A stretch of DNA of 64,000 bases from NCBI RefSeq assembly GCF_015865035.1, contig NZ_JADZGI010000001.1, positions 2,666,001 through 2,730,000 of the forward strand. Direction: 5' to 3'. Position 1 is the stretch's first letter; every line of letters begins with the position of its first letter. The stretch comes from Novosphingobium aureum. GTDB lineage: Bacteria; Pseudomonadota; Alphaproteobacteria; Sphingomonadales; Sphingomonadaceae. Positions 31,649 through 39,815 of the stretch are shown here, piece after piece. Both the position numbers and the translations under genes were made by a program. The notes under the pieces were generated by a model. It made no database searches. It was given only the letters and a program-made list of their open reading frames with translations, and had not been told where the DNA came from.

Positions 31649-32506
31649 ATGGCGACCGAGACGATCAGCGCGATACCACGGCAGGCCGCCAAGCCTGCGC
31701 AGACGGACGCGGTCGAGGCGAACGCGCCGATCCTGGTGTTCGATTCGGGCGTGGGCGGCCTGACCGTGCTCGAGGAAGTGCGCGCGTTGCTGCCGCAGGC
31801 ACCAATCCTCTATGCAGCGGACACTGCCGGGCTGCCCTATGGCACCAAGACCGAGGCCCAGATCGCGGCCCGTGTGGCGGGGCTGCTGGGTCGCATGGCC
31901 GAGCGCTTTCGCCCGCGCCTCATCTGCATCGCCTGCAATACCGCCTCGACGATCGCGCTGGGCATGGTGCGCGAAGTGCTCGAAGTCCCGATCGTGGGCA
32001 CCGTTCCGGCAATCAAGCCCGCCGCCGCGATGACGCGCAGCGGCGTGATCGGACTGCTCGGCACGCAGGCGACGATCCGGCAGGGCTACGTCGACCGGCT
32101 CGAGCACGAGTTCGCGCAGGGCAAGCGCCTGCTGCGCCACGGCGCGCCCGGTCTCGTCGGCGCGGCGGAGGCCAAGCTGCGCGGAGAGACTGTCGATCCG
32201 GCGGTGATCGCCGAAGCCGCCGAAGCGCTGCGCGCGATGCCCGGTGGAAGCGAGATCGACACGGTGGTGCTGGCCTGCACGCACTTCCCGCTGCTCGAGA
32301 CCGAGCTGGCGAAGGCTTTCGGGCCCGGCGTGCAGTTCGTCCACGGTGCGCAGGGGATTGCACGGCAGGTGGCGCGGTTGGTCGAGGGACAGGGTTTCGA
32401 GCGCACCACCCCCGACCGGGCTCTGTTCACCGGACCTGCGGATTTCACGCAGGCCTATGGCAAGGCGCTTGCAGGCTATGGGCTCGATAGTGTCGCCCGG
32501 TTCTGA
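31649..32506 (+). CDS. murI: Glutamate racemase
   Basis: Makes D-glutamate for peptidoglycan. The 285-residue protein has the first catalytic Cys in CIACNTASTIAL, the second in VVLACTHFPLL, plus VFDSGVGGLTVL and ADTAGLPYGTK near the N-terminus. About 25 extra residues precede the conserved core. ATG 31649 follows GCAGGAAC, a modest ribosome site; an upstream GTG-like start at 31589 is less likely. Followed by a 360-base non-coding gap before hemA. Confidence 0.95.
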   Translation: MATETISAIPRQAAKPAQTDAVEANAPILVFDSGVGGLTVLEEVRALLPQAPILYAADTAGLPYGTKTEAQIAARVAGLLGRMAERFRPRLICIACNTASTIALGMVREVLEVPIVGTVPAIKPAAAMTRSGVIGLLGTQATIRQGYVDRLEHEFAQGKRLLRHGAPGLVGAAEAKLRGETVDPAVIAEAAEALRAMPGGSEIDTVVLACTHFPLLETELAKAFGPGVQFVHGAQGIARQVARLVEGQGFERTTPDRALFTGPADFTQAYGKALAGYGLDSVARF

Positions 32507-32866
32507 GAACTGCGGCGAATTGACCCGGATCAATGCCTTGCTTGGCTGCCTTGTGAGACCTGCCCGAGAACAAGAGCGACCCACAAAGTGAGACAGGCAC
32601 GCGTCGATTGTTGCCAGCTGGCAACAATCGCATAATTTCGGACACTGCCTGCCTTGCCGTAAGCGGAGATCGCGATAACAGTATAAGGGACAAGCAACTG
32701 GCCATGCACCAAGGGATAATGTATTGCGCCGCGTAACACGGTAGAGTTCGGCCACAGACAATAAGGGTCGATGCCACGGCGTTAGTGGCACAGGATAGGC
32801 CGCTGAAGACAGTCCCGGCACCTGGATGGGCCGGGGTCTCGCAGCGAAATGCAGGACAAGGCTTTC
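32507..32866. other. Non-coding gap upstream of hemA
   Basis: No supportable gene. Holds the perfect 26-bp palindrome described separately and, closer to hemA, an AT-richer stretch (32690-32730, including GGATAATG) that could contain the promoter. It is long for this compact window, suggesting regulated hemA expression. Confidence 0.6.
32605..32630. promoter_or_regulatory. Perfect 26-bp palindrome upstream of hemA
   Basis: CGATTGTTGCCAG is followed immediately by its exact reverse complement. It contains TGT-N12-ACA, the spacing of PpsR/CrtJ sites in phototrophic alphaproteobacteria. The size and symmetry fit a dimeric regulator site. It sits 237 bases before the hemA start and 98 bases past the murI stop. 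Confidence 0.55.
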
Positions 32867-34081
32867 GTGAACTACGAGCACATTTTCGACCAGGCGATCG
32901 AACGACTCCACTCCGAGGGTCGTTATCGTGTCTTCATCGACATCCTGCGCAACAAGGGCGCCTACCCCAACGCGCGCTGCTTTGCCGGGCACAACGGGCC
33001 CAAGCCGATCACCGTGTGGTGCTCGAACGACTATCTCGCCATGGGCCAGCACCCCAAGGTGATCGAGGCCATGGAAGAGGCGCTGCACGACGTGGGCGCC
33101 GGTTCGGGCGGCACCCGCAACATTGGCGGCAACACCCATTACCACATCGAGCTGGAACGCGAGCTGGCCGACCTTCACGGCAAGGAAGGCGCGCTGCTGT
33201 TCACTTCGGGCTATGTCTCGAACGACGCCACGCTCTCGACGCTGGCCAAGCTGCTGCCGGGCTGCGTGATCTTCTCGGACGAGCTCAACCACGCCTCGAT
33301 GATCGCAGGTATCCGCAACTCGGGCTGCGAGAAGAAGATCTTCCGCCACAACGACCTCGCGCACCTCGAGGAGCTTCTGGCCGAGACCGATCCCGCGCTG
33401 CCCAAGCTGATCGCCTTCGAGTCGGTCTACTCAATGGACGCAGACGTCGCGCCGGTCCACGAGATCTGCGACCTCGCGGACAAGTACAACGCGCTGACCT
33501 ACATCGACGAGGTCCATGCGGTCGGCATGTACGGCCCGCGCGGCGGCGGCATCACCGACCGCGACGAAGCCGCGCACCGCATCGACATCATCGAGGGTAC
33601 GCTGGGCAAGGCCTTCGGCGTGATGGGCGGCTACATCGCGGCCGACCAGAAGATCATCGACTGCATCCGCTCCTATGCGCCGGGCTTCATCTTCACCACC
33701 TCGCTCTCGCCGGTGCTGGTCGCGGGCGTGCTCGCATCGGTCAAGCACCTCAAGAGCTCGAGCGAGGAACGCGAGGCTCAGCAGCGCTCGGCCGCGATGA
33801 TGAAGGCCAAGTTCCGCGAGGCCGGCCTGCCGGTGATGGATTCGACCACCCACATCGTCCCGCTCATGGTGGGCGATCCGGTCAAGGCCAAGAAGATCAG
33901 CGACATCCTGCTCGCCGAATATGGCGCCTACGTGCAGCCGATCAATTTCCCGACGGTCCCGCGCGGCAAGGAGCGTCTGCGCTTCACGCCGGGCCCTGCC
34001 CATACCGAGGACATGATGACCGATCTCACCAATGCGCTGGTCGAGATCTGGGAACGGCTGGAAATGCGCAAGGCCGCCTGA
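32867..34081 (+). CDS. hemA: 5-aminolevulinate synthase
   Basis: Condenses glycine and succinyl-CoA to 5-aminolevulinate, the first step of heme synthesis in alphaproteobacteria. The 404-residue PLP enzyme shows WCSNDYLAMGQHP, GSGGTRNIGGNTHYH, FSDELNHASMI, the PLP-contacting Asp in YIDEVHAVGMYG, and the Schiff-base Lys in GTLGKAFG (about 248). GTG 32867 starts MNYEHIFDQAI, matching relatives, and has AAGG five bases upstream. ATG 32849 would add six residues and has a weak site. A strong terminator follows. Succinyl-CoA for it could come from the methylmalonyl-CoA route encoded earlier. Confidence 0.95.
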   Translation: MNYEHIFDQAIERLHSEGRYRVFIDILRNKGAYPNARCFAGHNGPKPITVWCSNDYLAMGQHPKVIEAMEEALHDVGAGSGGTRNIGGNTHYHIELERELADLHGKEGALLFTSGYVSNDATLSTLAKLLPGCVIFSDELNHASMIAGIRNSGCEKKIFRHNDLAHLEELLAETDPALPKLIAFESVYSMDADVAPVHEICDLADKYNALTYIDEVHAVGMYGPRGGGITDRDEAAHRIDIIEGTLGKAFGVMGGYIAADQKIIDCIRSYAPGFIFTTSLSPVLVAGVLASVKHLKSSSEEREAQQRSAAMMKAKFREAGLPVMDSTTHIVPLMVGDPVKAKKISDILLAEYGAYVQPINFPTVPRGKERLRFTPGPAHTEDMMTDLTNALVEIWERLEMRKAA

Positions 34082-34116
34082 GCCTTCACCAGCGCCAAGA
34101 AATTCTATCGATGACG

Positions 34117-34145
34117 AGACCCGGGAACCACATCCCGGGTCTTTT
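34117..34145 (+). terminator. Rho-independent terminator of hemA
   Basis: A perfect 10-bp stem AGACCCGGGA/TCCCGGGTCT, six-base loop, then TTTT. Confidence 0.9.
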
Positions 34146-34237
34146 CATGTGGGCGGGCCGACCCCACTTGCATGTTGCGTTGCAGCGCGCGGGTTTCCCG
34201 TCCGCTCTCCCCCCGCAACACTGACAAGCGAGTAACC

Positions 34238-35338
34238 ATGGCCAAGCTGTTCGAGCCGATCACCCTCGGCGACCTCACCCTCGACAACCGCATCGTCATC
34301 GCCCCGATGTGTATGTATTCAGCGAAAGATGGCCAGATGACCGACTGGCACGCGATGCACCTTGGCCAGCTTGCCCAGTCCGGTGCCGGCGTGCTGACCA
34401 TCGAGGCGACAGCGGTGACCCCGGAGGGGCGTATTTCTTACGGCGACGTGGGCCTATGGGACGATGCCACCGAGGCGGCGATGGCCAAGGTGCTCGAACA
34501 GGTGCGCCGCTGGTCCGACATGCCGATCGCGATCCAGCTCGGTCATGCCGGGCGCAAGGCCAGCACCGAGAAGCCCTGGGATGGCGGCGCGCACATCACG
34601 CCCGACCAGCCCAACGGCTGGCAGACCGTCTCTGCCTCGGACATTCCTTTCGAGGCACACGAAACACCGCCTGTCGCGCTCGACAGCGCAGGTCTTGCGC
34701 GACTGCGCGATGCCTTCGGTGAAGCTGCGCACCGTGCCGCGCGGCTGGGTATCGACGCGGTGCAGATCCACGGCGCCCACGGCTACCTGCTGCACCAGTT
34801 CCTCTCGCCGCTCTCGAACCAGCGCACCGACCAGTACGGCGGCAGCCTCGAGAACCGCATGCGTTTCCCGCTCGAGGTCTTCGACGCGGTGCGTGCCGCC
34901 TTTCCGGCCGAGAAGCCCGTGACGATGCGCATCTCGGGCACCGACTGGGTCGAAGGCGGCTGGGATATCGAGCAGTCCATCGCTTTCTCCCGCGAACTCG
35001 AAAAGCGCGGGGTCTCGGCGATGCACATCTCCTCGGGCGGCCTGCACGTCGACCAGAAGATTCCGGTAGGCCCCAACTATCAGGTCCCCCTCGCCCGCGC
35101 GGTGAAGGAGGCGGTGAACGTGCCGGTGATCGCGGTAGGCCTGATCACCGAGGCCGAGCAGGCCGAGGCGATCGTCGCGACCGGCGATGCCGACATGGTC
35201 GGGGTCGCGCGCACGGTCCTCTACGATCCGCGCTGGCCCTGGCACGTCGCTGCCGCACTCGGCGCACAGGTCAAGGCAGCGCCGCAGTACATGCGCAGCC
35301 AGCCGCACGCCTACAAGGACCTGTTCCGCGCCGACTGA
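34238..35338 (+). CDS. Old Yellow Enzyme family NADH:flavin oxidoreductase (YqjM-like)
   Basis: An FMN-dependent ene-reductase that reduces activated C=C bonds of enals, enones or nitro compounds. The 366-residue protein has the YqjM-type Cys in APMCMYSA, substrate-binding residues in DWHAMHLGQLAQSG, a HAGRKAS segment, the family signature IHGAHGYLLHQFLSPLSNQRTDQYGGS, and the FMN phosphate site in VGVARTVLYDPRWP. Physiological substrate unknown. ATG 34238 follows GCGAG. It stands alone between two strong terminators. Confidence 0.9.
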   Translation: MAKLFEPITLGDLTLDNRIVIAPMCMYSAKDGQMTDWHAMHLGQLAQSGAGVLTIEATAVTPEGRISYGDVGLWDDATEAAMAKVLEQVRRWSDMPIAIQLGHAGRKASTEKPWDGGAHITPDQPNGWQTVSASDIPFEAHETPPVALDSAGLARLRDAFGEAAHRAARLGIDAVQIHGAHGYLLHQFLSPLSNQRTDQYGGSLENRMRFPLEVFDAVRAAFPAEKPVTMRISGTDWVEGGWDIEQSIAFSRELEKRGVSAMHISSGGLHVDQKIPVGPNYQVPLARAVKEAVNVPVIAVGLITEAEQAEAIVATGDADMVGVARTVLYDPRWPWHVAAALGAQVKAAPQYMRSQPHAYKDLFRAD

Positions 35339-35362
35339 CACGCGGCCCGAGCAAAAACAAGA

Positions 35363-35398
35363 AGCCCCGCCGGATATGCTCCGGCGGGGCTTTTTGTT
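35363..35398 (+). terminator. Rho-independent terminator of the Old Yellow Enzyme gene
   Basis: AGCCCCGCCGGA pairs with TCCGGCGGGGCT around a five-base loop and is followed by TTTTTG. The 12-bp perfect stem could also serve the convergent decarboxylase gene. Confidence 0.92.
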
Positions 35399-35462
35399 TG
35401 TGGCCAACCTTCACGACACCATCACCCCGGCCTTGCCCGGTGTGACGATGTGCAGGCTCGGA

Positions 35463-36692
35463 TCAGCGCAGCGAGACGACGTTGTCGGAGCTGCGCGGGT
35501 CCTGACGCTCGCCGGTGTAGAGGCTCGCCATCGGCTCGTCAGTGACGATCACGACCTCAGCCGAGCCGAAGCCGTTGAAGGCGGTCTTCATCGCAGCGCC
35601 ATAGGCACCGAGCATGCCGACTTCGATCCAGTCACCCGCCTTGATCTCGCCGGGCAGCATGAACGGGCCTTCCATGAAGTCCGCATCGTCGCAGGTCGGG
35701 CCGTAGAACGAGAAGCTCTCCATTTCGGCAACGTCGATCGCGGCGCTTTCGTCGGACGGATTGCGCGGGATGTGACGCACCGGGAAGCGCCATGCGACAT
35801 GCGCCGCATCGTAGAGCGCGCCGTAGGCACCGTCGTTGATGTAGAGCTCGTCACCGCGACGCTTCTCGACCTTGACGATCAGCGAGTTGTACTCGGCCGA
35901 CAGCGCACGGCCGGGCTCGCACCACAGTTCGGCGTTGTAGGCGATCGGCAGCGACTCGAAGTGGCGATGGATGATCGCGAAGTAGTCCTCGAGCGGCGGC
36001 GGCTCCATGCCCGGGTACGACGAGGGGAACCCGCCGCCCACGTCGATCATGTCGATGACGACACCGGCATCGGCAATCGCTGCACGCGCGCGGTCGAGCG
36101 CCTGGACGTAAGCGAAGGGCGTCATCGCCTGGCTGCCGACGTGGAAACACACGCCCAGCCAGTCGGCGACCTGACGGGTCGACTGCAGCAGAGCACCGGC
36201 GTCGGCAAGGTCAATGCCGAACTTGCTGGCAAGGCTCAGCTCCGAATATTCGGACGAGACGCGAAGGCGCACGCACAGGCGCAGGTCACGCGCCTGATTG
36301 CCTTCGTCGTCGGTAGTCGCCGCGACGATCTTCTCGACTTCTTCCTGGGTATCCAGGCTGAAGGTGCGCACACCGTGCTTGAAATAGGCCTCGCGGATCG
36401 CGCTCGCGGTCTTGACCGGGTGCATGAAGCACAAGGTCGCCTCGGGCAGCACCGAACGCACCATGCGCACTTCGGTGATGGACGCGACGTCGTAATGCGT
36501 GATCCCGTTATCCCACAGGATCTGCACGAGATCCGGCGAGGGATTGGCCTTGACCGCGTAGAGCGACTTGCCCGGGAACTTCGTGGCGAAGAACTGGGCT
36601 GCGCGCGCCGCAGCATGCGGGCGGTTCAGGATGACGGGTTCGTCGGGCGCGAGTTCGCGCGCTACGGCCGGTGCGTCGAGATGTTGGAGCAA
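35463..36692 (-). CDS. Ornithine/lysine decarboxylase, fold type III
   Basis: A PLP decarboxylase of the eukaryotic-ODC/DapDC family, making putrescine (or cadaverine). The 409-residue protein has the PLP Lys in YAVKANPSP (about 48), HVGSQ, DVGGGFPSSYPG, EPGRALSAEY and the active-site Cys in YGPTCDDADFM. No ATG is available near the N-terminus. An in-frame stop lies just upstream, and TTG at 36692 after a GGGGG run is the best start. A 369-base gap separates it from the carboxynorspermidine decarboxylase gene on the same strand; both act in one polyamine pathway. Confidence 0.92.
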   Translation of the reverse strand: MLQHLDAPAVARELAPDEPVILNRPHAAARAAQFFATKFPGKSLYAVKANPSPDLVQILWDNGITHYDVASITEVRMVRSVLPEATLCFMHPVKTASAIREAYFKHGVRTFSLDTQEEVEKIVAATTDDEGNQARDLRLCVRLRVSSEYSELSLASKFGIDLADAGALLQSTRQVADWLGVCFHVGSQAMTPFAYVQALDRARAAIADAGVVIDMIDVGGGFPSSYPGMEPPPLEDYFAIIHRHFESLPIAYNAELWCEPGRALSAEYNSLIVKVEKRRGDELYINDGAYGALYDAAHVAWRFPVRHIPRNPSDESAAIDVAEMESFSFYGPTCDDADFMEGPFMLPGEIKAGDWIEVGMLGAYGAAMKTAFNGFGSAEVVIVTDEPMASLYTGERQDPRSSDNVVSLR

Positions 36693-37061
36693 TTCAAGGG
36701 ACCCCCAGCGAAGATGTTAGCGACCAAAGCTGCCTTGCGGTGCGGAAGTCCCCATGGGGCAGCGAGGGGCGGATATAGGTTTGCGCAGACAAATCGCAAG
36801 GGAAAAACCTTGGATTTCACGAAAAGGTCACAAAAGTGATCCTTCGAGCGGCGCCCAGACCAACCAGCTTTAAAAATTCCTTTTAACTACAATCACTTAA
36901 TCGTAAGCGATGGTTGCTACATAGCATTCCTGCGCTAACCCGCAAGCAAAGCGGCGCATCCGTAGTAACTGCGAGGCGCGAAAATGGCTTCGCGCCAAAC
37001 GATTGCCATGGGATGGGCCGGGTAGCGGCCGCGATGAACGCCGGTTATCGGCGCGCACGCC
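36693..37061. other. Non-coding gap between two polyamine genes
   Basis: No gene seen. An AT-rich stretch (36870-36905) and a candidate minus-strand promoter for the ornithine decarboxylase lie within. A run of about 150 GC-rich bases nearer the carboxynorspermidine decarboxylase end has no clear structure. Confidence 0.6.
36772..36799 (-). promoter_or_regulatory. Candidate promoter of the ornithine/lysine decarboxylase
   Basis: On the minus strand TTGCGA (36794-36799) and TATATC (36772-36777) are 16 bases apart, about 80 bases before the TTG start. TTGCG...CGCAA in the spacer is a small inverted repeat. Confidence 0.4.
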
Positions 37062-38264
37062 TCAGCTCAAACGTCCCCGGAAATCCTCGTAGCCGAAGCT
37101 GCGGATGCATTCGAGCGAGTCGCTCTCCGAGTCCCACAGCCAGATCGAGGGGAGCGGCACCCCGTTGAAGGTCGTCGTCTTGACCATCGAGTAGTGCGCC
37201 TGATCGAGAAACGCGAAACGCGTGCCGGGCTGCGGCGGCTCGAGGAAGCGATAGTCGCCGATGACGTCGCCCGCGAGGCACGAAGGCCCGCCAAGGCGCA
37301 CCGCACCGCCCTCGCCCTCGTCGATCATGCGATCGTCGGCTGCCGGAATCTCGCCCAGCATCGCTGGCCGGTAAGGCGCCTCGATCACGTCGGGCATGTG
37401 GCAGGTTGCCGAGACGTCGACAATGGCGACCGGCATGCCGTTCCAGCCCATATCGAGCACCGTGCCCACGAGAATGCCCGCATCGAGTGCGACCGCCTCG
37501 CCGGGTTCGATGTAGACCTGCGCTCCGGTATCCTCAGCCACGTCGGCGAGGAATTCCACGAGTTCGTCGCGCTGGTAGTCGGCACGCGTCACGTGGTGCC
37601 CGCCTCCCAGGTTGATCCACGAGAACTGGCCGAAATAGGGCTCGAGATAGTCGAACACCTTGTCCCATGTCCGCTCGAGCGGGCCGAAGTCCTGTTCACA
37701 CAGATTGTGGAAGTGGATGCCGTCGATCATCTCCACGTGCTCTTCGGTAAGCTGGTCGATCGGAAAGCCGAGGCGCGAGTGCGGTGCGCTGGGATCGTAC
37801 TTGGGCACCTCGCCCTCGGGATGCATCGGGTTGATGCGCAGGCCGATGTCGAAGTCCTCGCCGCGCGCGCGGGCCGCCTCGATGATCGCCCAGCAGCGCT
37901 CGATCTGCTGAGGCGAATTGAAGATCACGTGGTCCGAGAGACGCAGGATCTCGTCGAGCTCGTCAGGCTTGTAGGCGGCGCAGTAGGTCGCGATCTCGCC
38001 ATCGTAGAACTCGCCGGCAAGGCGCGCTTCCCACAGTCCCGAAGTGCATACCCCGTCGAGGTACTCACCGATGATCGGCGCGGTCGACCACATCGAGAAG
38101 GCCTTGAGCGCGCCCAGTACCTTTGCGCCAGAGCGCTCGCCCACATCCTGCAGGATCTTGAGGTTCTCGCGCAGCTTCGCCGCATCGACCACGAAGGCGG
38201 GGCTGTCGACGCGCGACAGGTCGAAGTGGGCGAAGGCGCCCGGATCACCGGCTCTGGTTTCCAT
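37062..38264 (-). CDS. nspC: Carboxynorspermidine/carboxyspermidine decarboxylase
   Basis: A PLP enzyme that decarboxylates carboxyspermidine to spermidine (or carboxynorspermidine to norspermidine). The 400-residue protein has the PLP Lys in LGALKAFSMWS (about 54), GLRINPMHPEGEVPKYDP with SRLGFP, HFHNLCEQDF, the INLGGGHHVTR motif, IEPGEAVA, and the active-site Cys in GGPSCLAGDVIGDY. ATG 38264 has AGGTG six bases upstream; GTG 38273 is an alternative. It lies between the ornithine decarboxylase and the partner dehydrogenase on the same strand. Confidence 0.94.
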   Translation of the reverse strand: METRAGDPGAFAHFDLSRVDSPAFVVDAAKLRENLKILQDVGERSGAKVLGALKAFSMWSTAPIIGEYLDGVCTSGLWEARLAGEFYDGEIATYCAAYKPDELDEILRLSDHVIFNSPQQIERCWAIIEAARARGEDFDIGLRINPMHPEGEVPKYDPSAPHSRLGFPIDQLTEEHVEMIDGIHFHNLCEQDFGPLERTWDKVFDYLEPYFGQFSWINLGGGHHVTRADYQRDELVEFLADVAEDTGAQVYIEPGEAVALDAGILVGTVLDMGWNGMPVAIVDVSATCHMPDVIEAPYRPAMLGEIPAADDRMIDEGEGGAVRLGGPSCLAGDVIGDYRFLEPPQPGTRFAFLDQAHYSMVKTTTFNGVPLPSIWLWDSESDSLECIRSFGYEDFRGRLS

Positions 38265-38404
38265 CGTGAACACCTAGCAAATATCGCCGCCCTCGCGAAG
38301 GCAGGGGCGGCGATGGTCTGTCATTAGAGAAAAGCGCTATGAGCCCCCGCTAGGCAGGGACTCAAGAGCGCAGGGCCTCGAGGGGGCATGCCCCCTCTTG
38401 CGCA

Positions 38405-39616
38405 TCAGAACGGCAGCGGTTCGGCCAGTTCCTCGACGCTCCAGGGCAGGCCCTGCTCGCCGAGCATTGCGAGGAACGGATCGGGGTCGAACTGCTCCAT
38501 GTTGAACACACCTTCTCCGGCCCACTTGCCGGTCAGCAGCATGGCTGCACCGACCATCGCCGGAACGCCGGTGGTGTAGGAAACGGCCTGGTTGCCGGTT
38601 TCCTCGAAGGCGTCCTCGTGGTCGCAGATGTTCTTGATGTAGAACGTCTTCTCACCCGAACCATCGAGTGCTTCGCCAGTCGCGATATCGCCGATGTTGG
38701 TCTTGCCCTTGGTGGTCGAGCCGAGCGAGCTGGGCTCGGGCAGCACGGCCTTGAGGAACTGCAGCGGCACGATCTCGACCCCGTTGTAGATCACCGGATC
38801 GATACGGGTCATGCCCACGTTCTGCAGCACGGTCAGGTGCTTGATGTACTCGTCACCGAAGGTCATCCAGAAGCGGCCGCGTTCCATCTCGGGCAGGAAC
38901 TTGGCGAGGCTTTCCAGCTCCTCGTGGTACATCATGTACATGTTCTTGGGGCCGACGGCCTCGAAGTCGAAGGCCTGCTTGTTGGCCATCGCCGGGGTCT
39001 CGACGAACTGGCCGTTCTCCCAGTGACGCGCGGGCGCGGTCACTTCGCGGATGTTGATTTCCGGGTTGAAGTTGGTCGCGAAGGCCTGGCCGTGATCGCC
39101 GCCGTTGCAGTCGAGGATGTCGAGCAGGCGGATGGTCTTGAGCTTGTGCTTCTTGAGCCACATCGCGAAGACACTGGTCACGCCGGGGTCGAAGCCCGAG
39201 CCGAGCAGCGCGGTCAGGCCGGCTTCCTTGAACTTGTCTTGATAGGCCCACTGCCAGTGGTACTCGAACTTGGCCACGTCCTTGGGCTCGTAGTTCGCAG
39301 TGTCCATGTAGTTGACGCCGGTCGCCAGGCACGCGTCCATGATCGCGAGATCCTGATAGGGCAGCGCGAGATTGACGACGAGTTCGGGGCCGATCTGGCG
39401 GATCAGCGCGGAAGTCGCCTCCACGTCGTCGGCATCGATGGCATAGGTTTCGACCTTCACGCCAGTGCGGTCCATGACCGATTCGGCAATTGCCTCGCAC
39501 TTCGACACCGTGCGGCTGGCGAGATGGATATCGCTGAAGATATCGGGATTCATGGCCATCTTGTGGACCGCGACCGAGCCGACGCCGCCTGCGCCGATCA
39601 CCAGAACCTTGCTCAC
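38405..39616 (-). CDS. Carboxynorspermidine/carboxyspermidine synthase (saccharopine dehydrogenase-like)
   Basis: An NADPH-dependent enzyme joining putrescine (or diaminopropane) with aspartate semialdehyde. The 403-residue protein has the Rossmann motif VLVIGAGGVGSVAVHK, HLASRTVSKCEAIA, VNLALPYQDLAIMDACLATG, ANYEPKD, GSGFDPGVTSVFAMW and a C-terminal substrate domain typical of the Lys9-related CASDH group. GTG 39616 has AAGGAG eight bases upstream. It is first in the minus-strand trio (CASDH, nspC, ODC), divergent from btaA. Together they provide spermidine without decarboxylated SAM. Confidence 0.93.
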   Translation of the reverse strand: MSKVLVIGAGGVGSVAVHKMAMNPDIFSDIHLASRTVSKCEAIAESVMDRTGVKVETYAIDADDVEATSALIRQIGPELVVNLALPYQDLAIMDACLATGVNYMDTANYEPKDVAKFEYHWQWAYQDKFKEAGLTALLGSGFDPGVTSVFAMWLKKHKLKTIRLLDILDCNGGDHGQAFATNFNPEINIREVTAPARHWENGQFVETPAMANKQAFDFEAVGPKNMYMMYHEELESLAKFLPEMERGRFWMTFGDEYIKHLTVLQNVGMTRIDPVIYNGVEIVPLQFLKAVLPEPSSLGSTTKGKTNIGDIATGEALDGSGEKTFYIKNICDHEDAFEETGNQAVSYTTGVPAMVGAAMLLTGKWAGEGVFNMEQFDPDPFLAMLGEQGLPWSVEELAEPLPF

Positions 39617-39724
39617 CGCTCTATCTCCTTCGCCCGAGCCTTGGGGAAAGCGCCGCATATAAGGTGCCTGTGTGACAACTCAACTCCCGCACCGCCTTCC
39701 CGCTGGCGATAACCCGATATCGCG

Positions 39725-39752
39725 CTGTCATAAACCGCCATCGAGACGTCAT
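39725..39752 (+). promoter_or_regulatory. Pho-box-like direct repeats upstream of btaA
   Basis: CTGTCAT (39725-39731), CCGCCAT (39735-39741) and ACGTCAT (39746-39752) are direct repeats of the PhoB half-site CTGTCAT with spacing of 10 and 11 bases. The first matches consensus exactly, the other two at five of seven positions. It ends 63 bases before the btaA GTG. Betaine-lipid synthesis is phosphate-regulated through PhoB in other alphaproteobacteria. Confidence 0.5.
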
Positions 39753-39815
39753 CGCCCGGTCACGCCGAGTGGGCAATGACGCTGGCGCGACAATCATCGT
39801 CAAAGGACCCGAGGC

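Noticed and set aside
36860..36910. Possible small RNA or riboswitch in the polyamine gap
   Set aside because: AT-rich but no stable fold or known riboswitch signature seen; more likely a promoter region.
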